Assembly (NCBI RefSeq): GCF_020443565.1
Contig: NZ_JAIZZN010000004.1
Span: forward strand, 62,001 to 126,000
Length of the DNA stretch: 64,000 nucleotides
Reading direction: 5' to 3'
From: Clostridium sp. CS001
GTDB lineage: Bacteria; Bacillota; Clostridia; Clostridiales; Clostridiaceae
Each line of letters starts with the position of its first letter. The first letter of the stretch is position 1. Positions 8,312 through 15,947 of the stretch are shown piece after piece. Below the pieces are notes generated by a model. That model was given only the letters and a program-made list of their open reading frames with translations, was not told where the DNA came from and searched no databases. The position numbers and the translations under genes were made by a program.

Positions 8312-8572
8312 ATGAAACCTGTACTTATGTTTGTAACTGAATGGTGTCCATATTGTAAGAAAGCACTCAATTGGATGGATGATATAAAAAAACAAAATCC
8401 AGCATTCACTGATATTGAGATTAAAATAATTGATGAAGAACTTCAACCAGATATTGCAAAACAATATACTTATTATTATGTGCCTACCTATTATGTGGAC
8501 GGTGTTAAAGTTCATGAAGGAGCTGCATCTAAAGATATTATTAATAAAGTATTTGAAGCAGCAATTAATTAA
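8312..8572 (+). CDS. Glutaredoxin/thioredoxin-like protein with CPYC site
   Basis: An 86-residue thioredoxin-fold protein starting MKPVLMFVTEWCPYCKKA. The CPYC active site is the glutaredoxin type, and VPTYYVDG supplies the cis-proline loop. The C-terminal helix DIINKVFEAAIN closes the fold. It probably reduces disulfides in the cytoplasm using a thioredoxin-type reductase, since clostridia often lack glutathione. Start codons TTG (8297), ATG (8303) and ATG (8312) are all possible. I chose 8312 because GGTGAT lies 7 nt upstream and the protein then begins at the first beta strand. It is a single-gene unit. Confidence 0.85.
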   Translation: MKPVLMFVTEWCPYCKKALNWMDDIKKQNPAFTDIEIKIIDEELQPDIAKQYTYYYVPTYYVDGVKVHEGAASKDIINKVFEAAIN

Positions 8573-8724
8573 AAGTTTCTCTTAAGTGTCTTACGCCTTA
8601 ATTATAAAACAAATTTGACTAATAAATTCTAATTTTAATAGTTTGGTCATTTTTATTGTAATTCACTTAGGAGTAATTTCCTATTGTTTTATTATCCTTA
8701 GAACTATTTAACTATTTTTAACTT

Positions 8725-9420
8725 TTATACTTTTATTTCTTTATAATGATTTATCTCTTGCAACTTTAGGTTAGAATATTCAATAGACTTTTTCATACCT
8801 ATAATGTTTTTTCTCATTTCTGATATAACTTTTTTATCTACATTTATTCTTTTAGTATAGCCTTTTATTTCATTACATAGACTTTGTTTTTCTTCTCTAA
8901 TTATCTCTTTTCTTTCGTTGCACCTTAATATTTTATTTTTTATACTTAACTCATTTGAATATTTCAAAAAAACTCTTCTATATCTTCTAATAAGTATATT
9001 TTTTATAAACTTAAATTTTTCTCTACTAATAAAAATATTAAGACTTTCTCTTAATTTTCTACTCTTCTGTTGCTCTTGTTTAAGAATATCTTCTACACTA
9101 TTTATCTTTAGTTTAAGCACTTTAATTTCTTTTTTTGATGAGTTAATTTTATCTTTTAATTGCACTTGTTTCTTTTCATAATCTTCTATCTTAGATTTAT
9201 TAATATTTATATTTACAAGAATTTCTTTTTCAATTAAATTTAAATTTTCATCTAAATCTTCTATCATTATCATAGGTAGCTTTAAAAATTCTAATAAATC
9301 TATTCTAGCTTTAGTTAATGTACAAATATTCCCTTTAAATTGCTCTAAATTAGAATTGTTAAGCTGCAATTCATTTATAATAGAATTACTGATTTCATTA
9401 TCCTTTAATATGTATTTCAC
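8725..9420 (-). CDS. Hypothetical coiled-coil protein
   Basis: A 231-residue lysine- and isoleucine-rich protein with no recognised domain. Most of residues 60-225 is heptad-like and charged (KKQVQLKDKINSSKKEIKVL, QEQQKSRKLRESL), with a basic stretch KNILIRRYRRVFLKYSN near residue 145. There is no signal peptide or membrane segment. It starts with GTG after AGGGGG (9 nt). It stands alone between the glutaredoxin-like gene and a small peptide gene. Its real coding status is supported by its length, ribosome site and consistent composition. Function unknown. Confidence 0.7.
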   Translation of the reverse strand: MKYILKDNEISNSIINELQLNNSNLEQFKGNICTLTKARIDLLEFLKLPMIMIEDLDENLNLIEKEILVNININKSKIEDYEKKQVQLKDKINSSKKEIKVLKLKINSVEDILKQEQQKSRKLRESLNIFISREKFKFIKNILIRRYRRVFLKYSNELSIKNKILRCNERKEIIREEKQSLCNEIKGYTKRINVDKKVISEMRKNIIGMKKSIEYSNLKLQEINHYKEIKV

Positions 9421-9573
9421 TGCTTTTATCCCCCTAAGATTTAATAATCTATCAATTTTAGCTTAAAGCATCTTTTTAAAAATAGCTAGTATTATTCTAA
9501 TTATTTTTTAACTTCGAGCATAATTTTATTTATAATCTTTTAATATCACAAATAAATTGGTTTTCTTTACCAC

Positions 9574-9602
9574 GTATTCAATTTAGATTGAAGGATATAC
9601 TA
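9574..9602 (+). promoter_or_regulatory. Possible forespore-type (sigma-F/G) or sigma-A promoter before the 24-codon gene
   Basis: GGATATACTA at 9593-9602 fits the sigma-F -10 pattern GGNNANANTR, and its TATACTA part is 6 of 7 to the sigma-G -10. GTATT lies 14-17 bp upstream as a partial -35. TATACT is also a fair sigma-A -10. These degenerate patterns are weak evidence. Confidence 0.3.
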
Positions 9603-9655
9603 TTAGCATAGTCAACTAGCAAACATTAAACTTTAAAAAGAGGGAGATGTTAGTT

Positions 9656-9730
9656 ATGTTAATCAATAGATTACCGGTACCTTTAAGCGTAGGCAGTATT
9701 GCTGGAGCAAAGAACGGAGACTATTTTTAA
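9656..9730 (+). CDS. 24-residue small protein gene
   Basis: A complete small frame of 24 codons, beginning MLINRLPVPLSVG and ending in KNGDYF, with an ATG, a ribosome site (GAGGGAGATGTTAGTT-ATG) and a TAA stop. A hairpin and then a strong terminator follow at once, so it forms its own transcription unit. There are no cysteines, no signal peptide and no obvious toxin features. Pro and Gly/Ala content suggests an extended peptide. It is unrecognised. It could be a small spore protein, a signal or precursor peptide, or an sRNA leader peptide. Confidence 0.5.
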   Translation: MLINRLPVPLSVGSIAGAKNGDYF

Positions 9731-9731
9731 G

Positions 9732-9755
9732 TCCATATGAAATTTAAAATATGGA
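9732..9755. other. Short hairpin after the small peptide gene
   Basis: TCCATAT pairs with ATATGGA around a 10-nt AT-rich loop, starting 2 bp after the small gene's stop codon. It may protect the transcript end. Confidence 0.4.
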
Positions 9756-9760
9756 TTAGT

Positions 9761-9795
9761 AAAGCCAATGATTGTTTTTAATAATCATTGGCTTT
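9761..9795. terminator. Bidirectional terminator between the small gene and the DEAD-box helicase gene
   Basis: A 13-bp perfect inverted repeat (AAAGCCAATGATT / AATCATTGGCTTT) with a 9-nt loop, followed on the plus strand by ATGCTTTTTAT. The helicase gene ends 8 bp further on in the opposite direction, so it can serve both. Confidence 0.85.
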
Positions 9796-9802
9796 ATGCT
9801 TT

Positions 9803-11080
9803 TTATCTTGTTGATTTAGTAGTTGGGGATTGTTGTCTTTCAGACTGAGCTCTGCCGTTTCTCCTAGGATGACTATCTGAGCGAGATTTTCCAGTGTTAG
9901 GTTTACGAACATTATTGTCCTTACTTACTATTACTGGTGTATTACTTGCAGGATAAGGATGTTCTTCTATAACTGGTATTGACTTTGATATAACCTTTTG
10001 AATATCCTTAAGGAATGGTTTTTCTTCTTCATCACAAAAGGAAATTGCAACACCACCAAGTCCTGCCCTACCAGTTCTTCCTATTCTATGAACATAAGTT
10101 TCTGGTATATTTGGCAAATCAAAATTAATCACATGAGATAATTCATCAACATCGATACCTCTTGCTGCAATATCCGTTGCTACTAACACTCTTGTTGTAC
10201 CATCTTTAAAGTTATTTAAGGCAAGTTGTCTTGCACTCTGTGATTTATTTCCATGAATAGCTTGAGCTCCTATTCCTGAATTGTTAAGATCTTTAGTAAT
10301 CTTATTTGCTCCATGCTTTGTTCTTGAGAATACTAAAGCAGAAATTATATCCTTGTCTTTTAACAAATGAATAAGTAAGGATTTTTTATCTTTCTTATCA
10401 ACAAAATATACTGCTTGTTCTATAATTTCAATGGTAGATGAAACTGGTGTCACCGCTACTTTTACTGGATCCACAAGAATAGAATCCACAAGCTTTGAGA
10501 TTTCTTGTGGCATAGTTGCTGAAAATAACATGGTTTGCTTAATTTTAGGCAGTTGCGCTATAATTTTTTTCACATCACGCAAAAATCCCATATCAAGCAT
10601 ACGGTCTGCTTCATCAAGTACAAACATTTCTACATGGTGTATGTTTATGAATTTTTGTTGCATTAAGTCAAGTAATCTACCTGGAGTTGCAATTAAAATG
10701 TCTACTCCGTCTCTCAATGCATCTGTTTGATTTTTTTGTGATACTCCACCAAAAATAACAATATTACTAAGATTCATATGTGCACTATAGGCCGTAAAGC
10801 TTTCTCCTATTTGAATTGCTAATTCTCTAGTGGGTGCTAGTATTAAGGCTTTTATATTTTTAGGTCCTTTTATAACCTTTTGTTTTCCACAAAGAATTTG
10901 TAATATAGGTATAGCAAACGCCGCTGTCTTTCCTGTGCCTGTCTGAGCACAACCTAAAAAGTCTTTTCCGCTAAGTATTGGAGGAATTGCAGCTTCTTGT
11001 ATAGGTGTAGCTTCAACATACCCTTCAGTTTGTAAAGCCTTCTTTATTGGTGTAATAAGATTTAAGTCTTGGAATAACAT
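9803..11080 (-). CDS. rhlE: DEAD-box RNA helicase, RhlE-like
   Basis: An ATP-dependent RNA helicase of 425 residues. In order: the Q motif ([13 protein letters not shown]), Walker [32 protein letters not shown], then helicase domain 2 with [13 protein letters not shown] and [12 protein letters not shown]. The last 45 residues are a basic disordered tail ([18 protein letters not shown]) that probably anchors RNA. The start at 11080 follows AAAGGAGAAAAA. Upstream codons back to 11122 have no site. It is likely involved in ribosome assembly or RNA decay, often cold-induced. The exact subfamily name is less sure than the domain assignment. Confidence 0.93.
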   Translation of the reverse strand: MLFQDLNLITPIKKALQTEGYVEATPIQEAAIPPILSGKDFLGCAQTGTGKTAAFAIPILQILCGKQKVIKGPKNIKALILAPTRELAIQIGESFTAYSAHMNLSNIVIFGGVSQKNQTDALRDGVDILIATPGRLLDLMQQKFINIHHVEMFVLDEADRMLDMGFLRDVKKIIAQLPKIKQTMLFSATMPQEISKLVDSILVDPVKVAVTPVSSTIEIIEQAVYFVDKKDKKSLLIHLLKDKDIISALVFSRTKHGANKITKDLNNSGIGAQAIHGNKSQSARQLALNNFKDGTTRVLVATDIAARGIDVDELSHVINFDLPNIPETYVHRIGRTGRAGLGGVAISFCDEEEKPFLKDIQKVISKSIPVIEEHPYPASNTPVIVSKDNNVRKPNTGKSRSDSHPRRNGRAQSERQQSPTTKSTR

Positions 11081-11440
11081 TTTTTCTCCTTTGGAAGTGG
11101 TGCCTTGAAATTTAAATGTCACAAATCACTCATATCCTGTTATGAATTTTATTGAAAATTGGAAACAACAACTTTCTTCCATGATTATATTGCATCTAAG
11201 AAACCACTATTATTAGTGATATGAGTTTTATATCTAGGCTGATTAATCTTCATTTAGCTCCGACTTTGTAGGTCTTTGATGTGTAAATAAATATGTTTCA
11301 TTTATATCAACTTCAATTTTATAACTATTCAATTGAAACATTGGTTGCACTCATATTTTCTAATTATAACATATTTTAAGCACAGGTGCCACCCACGTGG
11401 CAAGTGGCATGTTTTGCCACGTGGGTGGCACCTGATGTCC
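11081..11440. other. 360-bp intergenic region holding a palindromic repeat
   Basis: Apart from the GC-rich palindrome at its left-gene end (11383-11434) I see only AT-rich sequence with promoter-like stretches for the helicase gene on the minus strand. There is no small gene with a convincing ribosome site and no RNA gene. Confidence 0.5.
11383..11434. repeat. GC-rich palindromic repeat, copy A
   Basis: A perfect 20-bp inverted repeat (CAGGTGCCACCCACGTGGCA and its complement) with a 12-nt loop, strikingly GC-rich for this genome. A 31-bp portion (11383-11413, read on the minus strand) matches 13590-13620 at 28 of 31 positions. No T-run follows, so it is not a normal terminator for the receptor gene that ends at 11441. 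It looks like a REP or miniature mobile element. Confidence 0.85.
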
Positions 11441-12409
11441 TTAAATTTTTCTTATAACCTTTTCATTATATAATTCAATGTTATCTTTTATTTCGCCTAA
11501 TTTTCTATCTACGATGCCCGCTTCCCCAATATGTTTAACAATAGCTTCCGTTGTAATCTTAAGTGTTTCATCCACATTAAAAATTTTGCTATTCATATTT
11601 TTAATATTTTCCTTTTGAATACATAATATATCCATTAATCCTTTTACTTCCTGCTCTACTCTTTCTACCGAGAATAAGCTGTCCTCTATTTTGTCAATGG
11701 CCTCTATAGATGTCTTAACACTTTGTCCAATAACATCATTAGACTTAGCTGAATTACTAAGAACTACTCTTGTTTCGTCTTCAATATTTCCAATTAAACT
11801 AGAAATATCCTTTGTGCTAATTTTAGTCATTTCAGCAAGCTTTTTTATTTCTCCGGCAACTACTGAAAATCCTTTTCCTTGTTCCCCTGCTCTAGCAGCC
11901 TCTATTGCTGCATTTAAAGCTAAAAGGTTAGTCTGAGTTGCTATATTAGTTATAAGTGCAACCACTTCATTTACTTTGCTAAACTTCCTTGCTAGTTCCT
12001 TAATGTTGTCTGTATTGCTTTTATTCTCTTTTTCTAAGGACTGAATTATTTCTGACATCTCCTCAATAGCTTTTTTACCTTCATTGGATTTCCTTACTGT
12101 ATCTTCTGTAATACCAATAAGTTTGTTGCCCTCTGCATATAAACTATCAGTAGATGCATTGGTGCTACTGGTTAAATCACCAATTACATTCATATGATTT
12201 TTTATATTCTCTGTAAGGTCATCTAAAACATCATGCTGAGCATTAACTACATGATTTTGTTCTAATGTATCTTTTAATAGCTTGTTCATTGAATTAATAA
12301 AACCAGTAGTTTCATGTTTAAAATCATTTTGTTTTTGTATTCCTTCCCCTGTATTCTCAATTTCTATTGCTTCTATATCCTTTAGTTTTTTATTTTTAAT
12401 ATTAAACAT
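11441..12409 (-). CDS. Soluble methyl-accepting chemotaxis-type signalling protein
   Basis: A 322-residue receptor signalling domain without membrane segments. The hairpin tip is the conserved region [20 protein letters not shown] followed by [16 protein letters not shown], which docks CheA and CheW. The N-terminal 80 residues ([20 protein letters not shown]) are helical and hold no recognisable sensor domain, so the input may come from a partner or be cytoplasmic. ATG at 12409 (GGTGA 5 nt upstream) is preferred; ATG at 12421 is possible. No other chemotaxis genes are nearby. Two dyads lie in the region upstream. Confidence 0.92.
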   Translation of the reverse strand: MFNIKNKKLKDIEAIEIENTGEGIQKQNDFKHETTGFINSMNKLLKDTLEQNHVVNAQHDVLDDLTENIKNHMNVIGDLTSSTNASTDSLYAEGNKLIGITEDTVRKSNEGKKAIEEMSEIIQSLEKENKSNTDNIKELARKFSKVNEVVALITNIATQTNLLALNAAIEAARAGEQGKGFSVVAGEIKKLAEMTKISTKDISSLIGNIEDETRVVLSNSAKSNDVIGQSVKTSIEAIDKIEDSLFSVERVEQEVKGLMDILCIQKENIKNMNSKIFNVDETLKITTEAIVKHIGEAGIVDRKLGEIKDNIELYNEKVIRKI

Positions 12410-12497
12410 TGCTTTCACCATCCATAACTTATTATAACTGAACCGTATTAATTTAATATAAAATTCTATTTATGTACATCAATACTGCTTTTTATAT

Positions 12498-12513
12498 TTG
12501 ATTCTATGATCAA
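12498..12513. promoter_or_regulatory. Dyad TTGAT-N6-ATCAA between the receptor and SDR genes
   Basis: A perfect inverted repeat with Fnr-like half-sites but a 6-nt spacer instead of the canonical 4. It lies about 90 bp upstream of the receptor start. It is a candidate Crp/Fnr-family site. Confidence 0.35.
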
Positions 12514-12560
12514 CTTAAAATTCTCTATGGCTAATTGTATTATTTTTTACAATAATTTGA

Positions 12561-12576
12561 TGTGATTTAGGTCACA
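12561..12576. promoter_or_regulatory. Crp-type site TGTGA-N6-TCACA upstream of the SDR gene
   Basis: TGTGATTTAGGTCACA matches the canonical Crp/HcpR half-site arrangement exactly. It lies about 100 bp upstream of the SDR start, inside the spacer of a possible TTGATG-N17-TAATTA promoter, a position expected for repression. A Crp/Fnr-family regulator is encoded at 19630-20340. Confidence 0.5.
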
Positions 12577-12678
12577 AGATAATTATAAAACTTATAGATT
12601 ATAGCAACGTGAATATAAATAGTGATTTACCATACACTATAGCTACAAAAATATTTTATTCGAATAAGGAGTGATTTT

Positions 12679-13548
12679 ATGAATGAGAGCTTTAATTTTC
12701 CTATGAATATACCTGATCAAAAACAAGATAAACAACCAGGTTTGGAAAGTCTCATGAACCCAAAACCTATTTTTGAAAACCCAAATTGCATAGGTTCTGG
12801 CAGATTAATAAGCAAAGTTGCCCTAATCACAGGTGGTGATAGTGGCATTGGAAAAGCCATTGCCTTAGCATATGCCAGGGAAGGTGCAGATATAGCTATA
12901 GTGTATCTTGATGAACATGAAGATGCGACGGAAACAAAAAAATTAATTGAAGCTAAAGGTAGGAAATGTATTTTGCTATCTGGAGATATAGGCGATGATA
13001 CCTTTTGCATTGATGCAGTTGCCAAAACAATAAAAGAATTTAACAAGATAGATATTCTTATAAACAATGCTGGAGAGCAGCATCCTCAAAATAGTATAGA
13101 AGATATTACAAAAGAGCAACTAGAAAAAACCTTTAAAACCAATATTTTTGCTATGTTTTATATGGTGAAAGCTGCATTACCGCACTTAAAAGAAGGTTCT
13201 ACAATTATAAATACTTCTTCAATTACTGCTTATGAGGGACACAAAACTTTAATTGATTACTCATCAACTAAGGGAGCAATAGTTACTTTTACTCGATCTT
13301 TATCGCTTTCTTTAGCGAGTAGGAAAATACGTGTCAACGCTGTGGCTCCAGGCCCTATTTGGACACCTCTTATCCCATCTTCCTTCAGTGCAAATGAAGT
13401 TGGTAAGTTTGGGAAAAACACTCCTATGGGAAGGCCAGGTCAACCAGTTGAATTAGCTGAATCCTATGTGTTTTTAGCTTCTGAGGGTGCCTCTTACATA
13501 AGTGGCGAAACTATTCATGTAAATGGTGGAGTAGTTATAAATGGATAA
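12679..13548 (+). CDS. SDR-family NAD(P)-dependent oxidoreductase (YhdF/YhxC-like)
   Basis: A 289-residue short-chain dehydrogenase with the extended N-terminus (FPMNIPDQKQDKQPG) of the YhxC/YhdF stress group. The nucleotide motif TGGDSGIG lies near residue 52, NNAG follows, and the catalytic Ser-Tyr-Lys set is in NTSSITAYEG and YSSTKGA. The C-terminal INVNGG-type end (ETIHVNGGVV) is normal. The ATG follows AAGGAGTGATTTT. The substrate cannot be inferred. The homologues I recall are general-stress aldehyde or alcohol reductases. A Crp-type dyad upstream suggests redox or carbon control. Confidence 0.92.
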   Translation: MNESFNFPMNIPDQKQDKQPGLESLMNPKPIFENPNCIGSGRLISKVALITGGDSGIGKAIALAYAREGADIAIVYLDEHEDATETKKLIEAKGRKCILLSGDIGDDTFCIDAVAKTIKEFNKIDILINNAGEQHPQNSIEDITKEQLEKTFKTNIFAMFYMVKAALPHLKEGSTIINTSSITAYEGHKTLIDYSSTKGAIVTFTRSLSLSLASRKIRVNAVAPGPIWTPLIPSSFSANEVGKFGKNTPMGRPGQPVELAESYVFLASEGASYISGETIHVNGGVVING

Positions 13549-13589
13549 TCTCCGCTAATGTATGCCACATAGTGAGTAGTATATTTTAA

Positions 13590-13620
13590 AACTTGCCACT
13601 TGCCACTTGGGTGGCACTTG
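13590..13620 (+). repeat. GC-rich palindromic repeat, copy B
   Basis: The 31-bp sequence is 28/31 identical to the minus strand of copy A at 11413-11383. It contains TGCCAC-N4-GTGGCA and a tandem TGCCACT. It lies just after the SDR gene, in the orientation opposite to copy A, so the two copies bracket the receptor and SDR genes. Degenerate TGGCAT-type repeats follow to about 13642. Confidence 0.8.
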
Positions 13621-13776
13621 ACATGCATGGCATCTCTGGCATGATTATCCACACATATAATAATGACGCACAGGTAATTATATATATCAAAAGTATTATG
13701 AAAATGTAATTTACCTTTATAGATTTCTCAAGTTTTTTTAATAACATTACTAACTTTTAAAAGAGGAGATATTATT

Positions 13777-14715
13777 ATGAGAAAAAGATTTATTTTAATC
13801 CTTTTTATTAGTTTACTTCTTCTTACTCAAAAAACACAGATGACTTTAGCAGTAAATGCTCCTTTAAATAATGAAGATAATAATATTTACAATGTGACAA
13901 TGAAGCAAGATCTACTATGCTTATTGATAGCTTATCCTGAATTTATTACAAATATTGAACAAGATAATGGATATGTATATTTAGTAATGAAATCTGGGAA
14001 AAAGCTAAAATACGATGATAAAACAAAAAAAAATGCACAAGAAAAACTAGCAAACCCGGACCTCCAAGACACCCTTGAGCAATTTTATCCATTATCAGAA
14101 GTTAAGAATATCATGGAAGAAAACTTTGATCCTGGTCGCTCTAGATGCTATGGATTATTGTCAGAGGTTTATGGAACATCAAAACAAACTATAGAATCTA
14201 ACCTTAAAAAAGTTAATGTAGGATATGGCAACTATCAATTTAATAACAATAATAATGCAGCACGTTCTCTAGCAAATGTAATGAAAGAATTAATTCCTTT
14301 GTCCCAAAGAAATCCAAATGTAAGAAAGTGTCTTTTACCATGTAGCGGAACCTTTAATTATCGTGTAATTTCAGGTACAAGTAGATTAAGTCCTCATGCT
14401 TTTGGAATCGCTATTGATCTTGCTAGTGATAAAAGAGATTACTGGAAATGGGCGTCGAAAGATGAAGGTGGAAAGAGATTAGCCTCATATCCAAATGAGC
14501 TTGTGGAGGTTTTCGAAAAAAATGGATTCGTTTGGGGTGGGAAATGGTCACATTTTGATATTTTACATTTCGAATATAGACCTGAATTTATTTTAAAGGC
14601 TCGTTATTTTAAAACTAATGTAGATTCTAAAAAATACTGGTACGAAAGCCTACCCTTAGATGAAGTGACAATAAAAAATGCTGTGGAAAAAATCGAAACA
14701 CTAATAAAGCAATAG
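13777..14715 (+). CDS. Secreted M15-family peptidase (D,D-/L,D-peptidase-like)
   Basis: A 312-residue exported peptidoglycan peptidase. A signal peptide covers the first 25 residues (KRFILILFISLLLLTQKT, then a cleavable LAVNA). The zinc site of the M15 (VanY/L-Ala-D-Glu peptidase) group is visible: SPHAFGIAIDLAS supplies His and Asp, and KWSHFDILHFEYRPE supplies the catalytic Glu or Asp and the last His. The ATG follows AAGAGGAGATATTATT. Twelve bases separate it from a gene for a second exported, cysteine-type amidase, so the pair probably acts together on the wall. Endopeptidase versus carboxypeptidase cannot be decided. Confidence 0.88.
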   Translation: MRKRFILILFISLLLLTQKTQMTLAVNAPLNNEDNNIYNVTMKQDLLCLLIAYPEFITNIEQDNGYVYLVMKSGKKLKYDDKTKKNAQEKLANPDLQDTLEQFYPLSEVKNIMEENFDPGRSRCYGLLSEVYGTSKQTIESNLKKVNVGYGNYQFNNNNNAARSLANVMKELIPLSQRNPNVRKCLLPCSGTFNYRVISGTSRLSPHAFGIAIDLASDKRDYWKWASKDEGGKRLASYPNELVEVFEKNGFVWGGKWSHFDILHFEYRPEFILKARYFKTNVDSKKYWYESLPLDEVTIKNAVEKIETLIKQ

Positions 14716-14727
14716 GAGTATAATATT

Positions 14728-15843
14728 ATGAAATATTTCGCGATGAAAAAATTACCACAATTAAAAATTAGATTGATTTTATTTATCATACTTCTTTTAT
14801 TCATGCATCTATATACTACTAATTATGTTTATGCTATTACTGATGATTCAAAAGAAGAAGTTTCTAGTTATATAGAACAGGTTTTTCAAAGCAGGAATAA
14901 AGCTATTCTTAGTGGAGATTTAGAATTAATAAAATCTTTTTATAACATGAAGACAAAATACGGTGTTTGGGCTTACGAACATGAAAAAAGAAAGGTGGAC
15001 TACATTCGTAATTGGCAAGAAAAACAAGGAATTAAATTTATAGATATTGCACCAACTGTAATAATAAAAAAAATCAAAGATAGTCCTGATAATTTTTCTG
15101 TTTACTTACTGTGTTCAACAGAATATAAATATGTATATGATGATCAGCCAGAAGTTGAAAATATCTCACGAATTGGTACCTACCACGTTTTACAGCTTAC
15201 AAACAAAGATGGCTCATTAATAATATCTAAAGAATGGTATAAGGATCCTTTTGCAGACTCCCTATACTTAGATAATACTAAGGCAGATTCCATAAAAAGT
15301 TATATACTATCTCAAAGCAAAAGAGATTTATCCACCATAAATAAAAGAAGACAGGGCGCTATTATATATGCTGATAAATATTGCGGAGCTGCAAGCACTT
15401 CAGAACATGAGTATATGTATAACAAAAAATACAGGGACTATAATTCTCAAGGTGGTGACTGTGCAAACTTTGCATCTCAAGTTCTTTTTGAAGGTGGTAA
15501 TTTCAAAAAAAATCATTCTTGGAACTATGACAAAGCTGGAGCAACAGGTGCCTGGGTCAACGCAGATATATTTAAAAGATATATGATAAACAGTGGAAGA
15601 GCATCAGTAATTGCTTATGGTAGTTACGACAAAGTATACAAGGCTAGTTATAAGCTACTTCCCGGAGATTTTGTTGCCTATGAAAAGAAAAATGACATAA
15701 CCCATATCTCTGTTGTGACCGGTGCTGACTCTAGAGGATATTCCTTGGTTAGCTGTCATAATTCAGATAGAAACAAAGTACCTTGGGATCTTGGCTTTAG
15801 CGACAAAAGTATTAAGTTTTGGCTAGTTAAAGTTCACTATTAA
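14728..15843 (+). CDS. Secreted putative amidase-domain protein (Amidase_6 type)
   Basis: A 371-residue protein with an N-terminal signal or anchor (LKIRLILFIILLLFMHLY), an NTF2-like region from about residues 35-180 (SYIEQVFQSRNKAILSGD), then a papain-like C-terminal domain. The probable catalytic cysteine is in GGDCANFASQVLFEGG, the histidine in ITHISVVTG and a third residue in CHNSDR. This layout is the Amidase_6 family found in clostridial and bacillar exported proteins. It is co-transcribed with the preceding M15 peptidase gene. The ATG follows AGGAGTATAATATT. Wall hydrolysis or a role in the spore or mother-cell envelope is inference. Confidence 0.85.
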   Translation: MKYFAMKKLPQLKIRLILFIILLLFMHLYTTNYVYAITDDSKEEVSSYIEQVFQSRNKAILSGDLELIKSFYNMKTKYGVWAYEHEKRKVDYIRNWQEKQGIKFIDIAPTVIIKKIKDSPDNFSVYLLCSTEYKYVYDDQPEVENISRIGTYHVLQLTNKDGSLIISKEWYKDPFADSLYLDNTKADSIKSYILSQSKRDLSTINKRRQGAIIYADKYCGAASTSEHEYMYNKKYRDYNSQGGDCANFASQVLFEGGNFKKNHSWNYDKAGATGAWVNADIFKRYMINSGRASVIAYGSYDKVYKASYKLLPGDFVAYEKKNDITHISVVTGADSRGYSLVSCHNSDRNKVPWDLGFSDKSIKFWLVKVHY

Positions 15844-15881
15844 CAAAACTTACTTATGAAACATGAATATTTATCTTCAAA

Positions 15882-15935
15882 AAACAGTAAATATGTAATC
15901 ATTTTAACTTATAAAATAATTCATATTTACTGTTT
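15882..15935. terminator. Bidirectional terminator
   Basis: A 14-bp inverted repeat (AAACAGTAAATATG / CATATTTACTGTTT) between the amidase gene and the convergent RNase J gene. AT-rich tails are present on both sides. Confidence 0.75.
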
Positions 15936-15947
15936 AATTATTTAAAA

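Noticed and set aside
8246-8515. 89-codon frame on the minus strand opposite the glutaredoxin-like gene
   Set aside because: It is an antisense shadow of a gene with a clear CPYC site, has low-complexity aromatic-rich composition and no ribosome site.
11383-11434. Palindrome as a terminator for the chemotaxis receptor gene
   Set aside because: The stem is strong but there is no T-run on either side, and a near copy occurs elsewhere, so a repeat element is the better reading.
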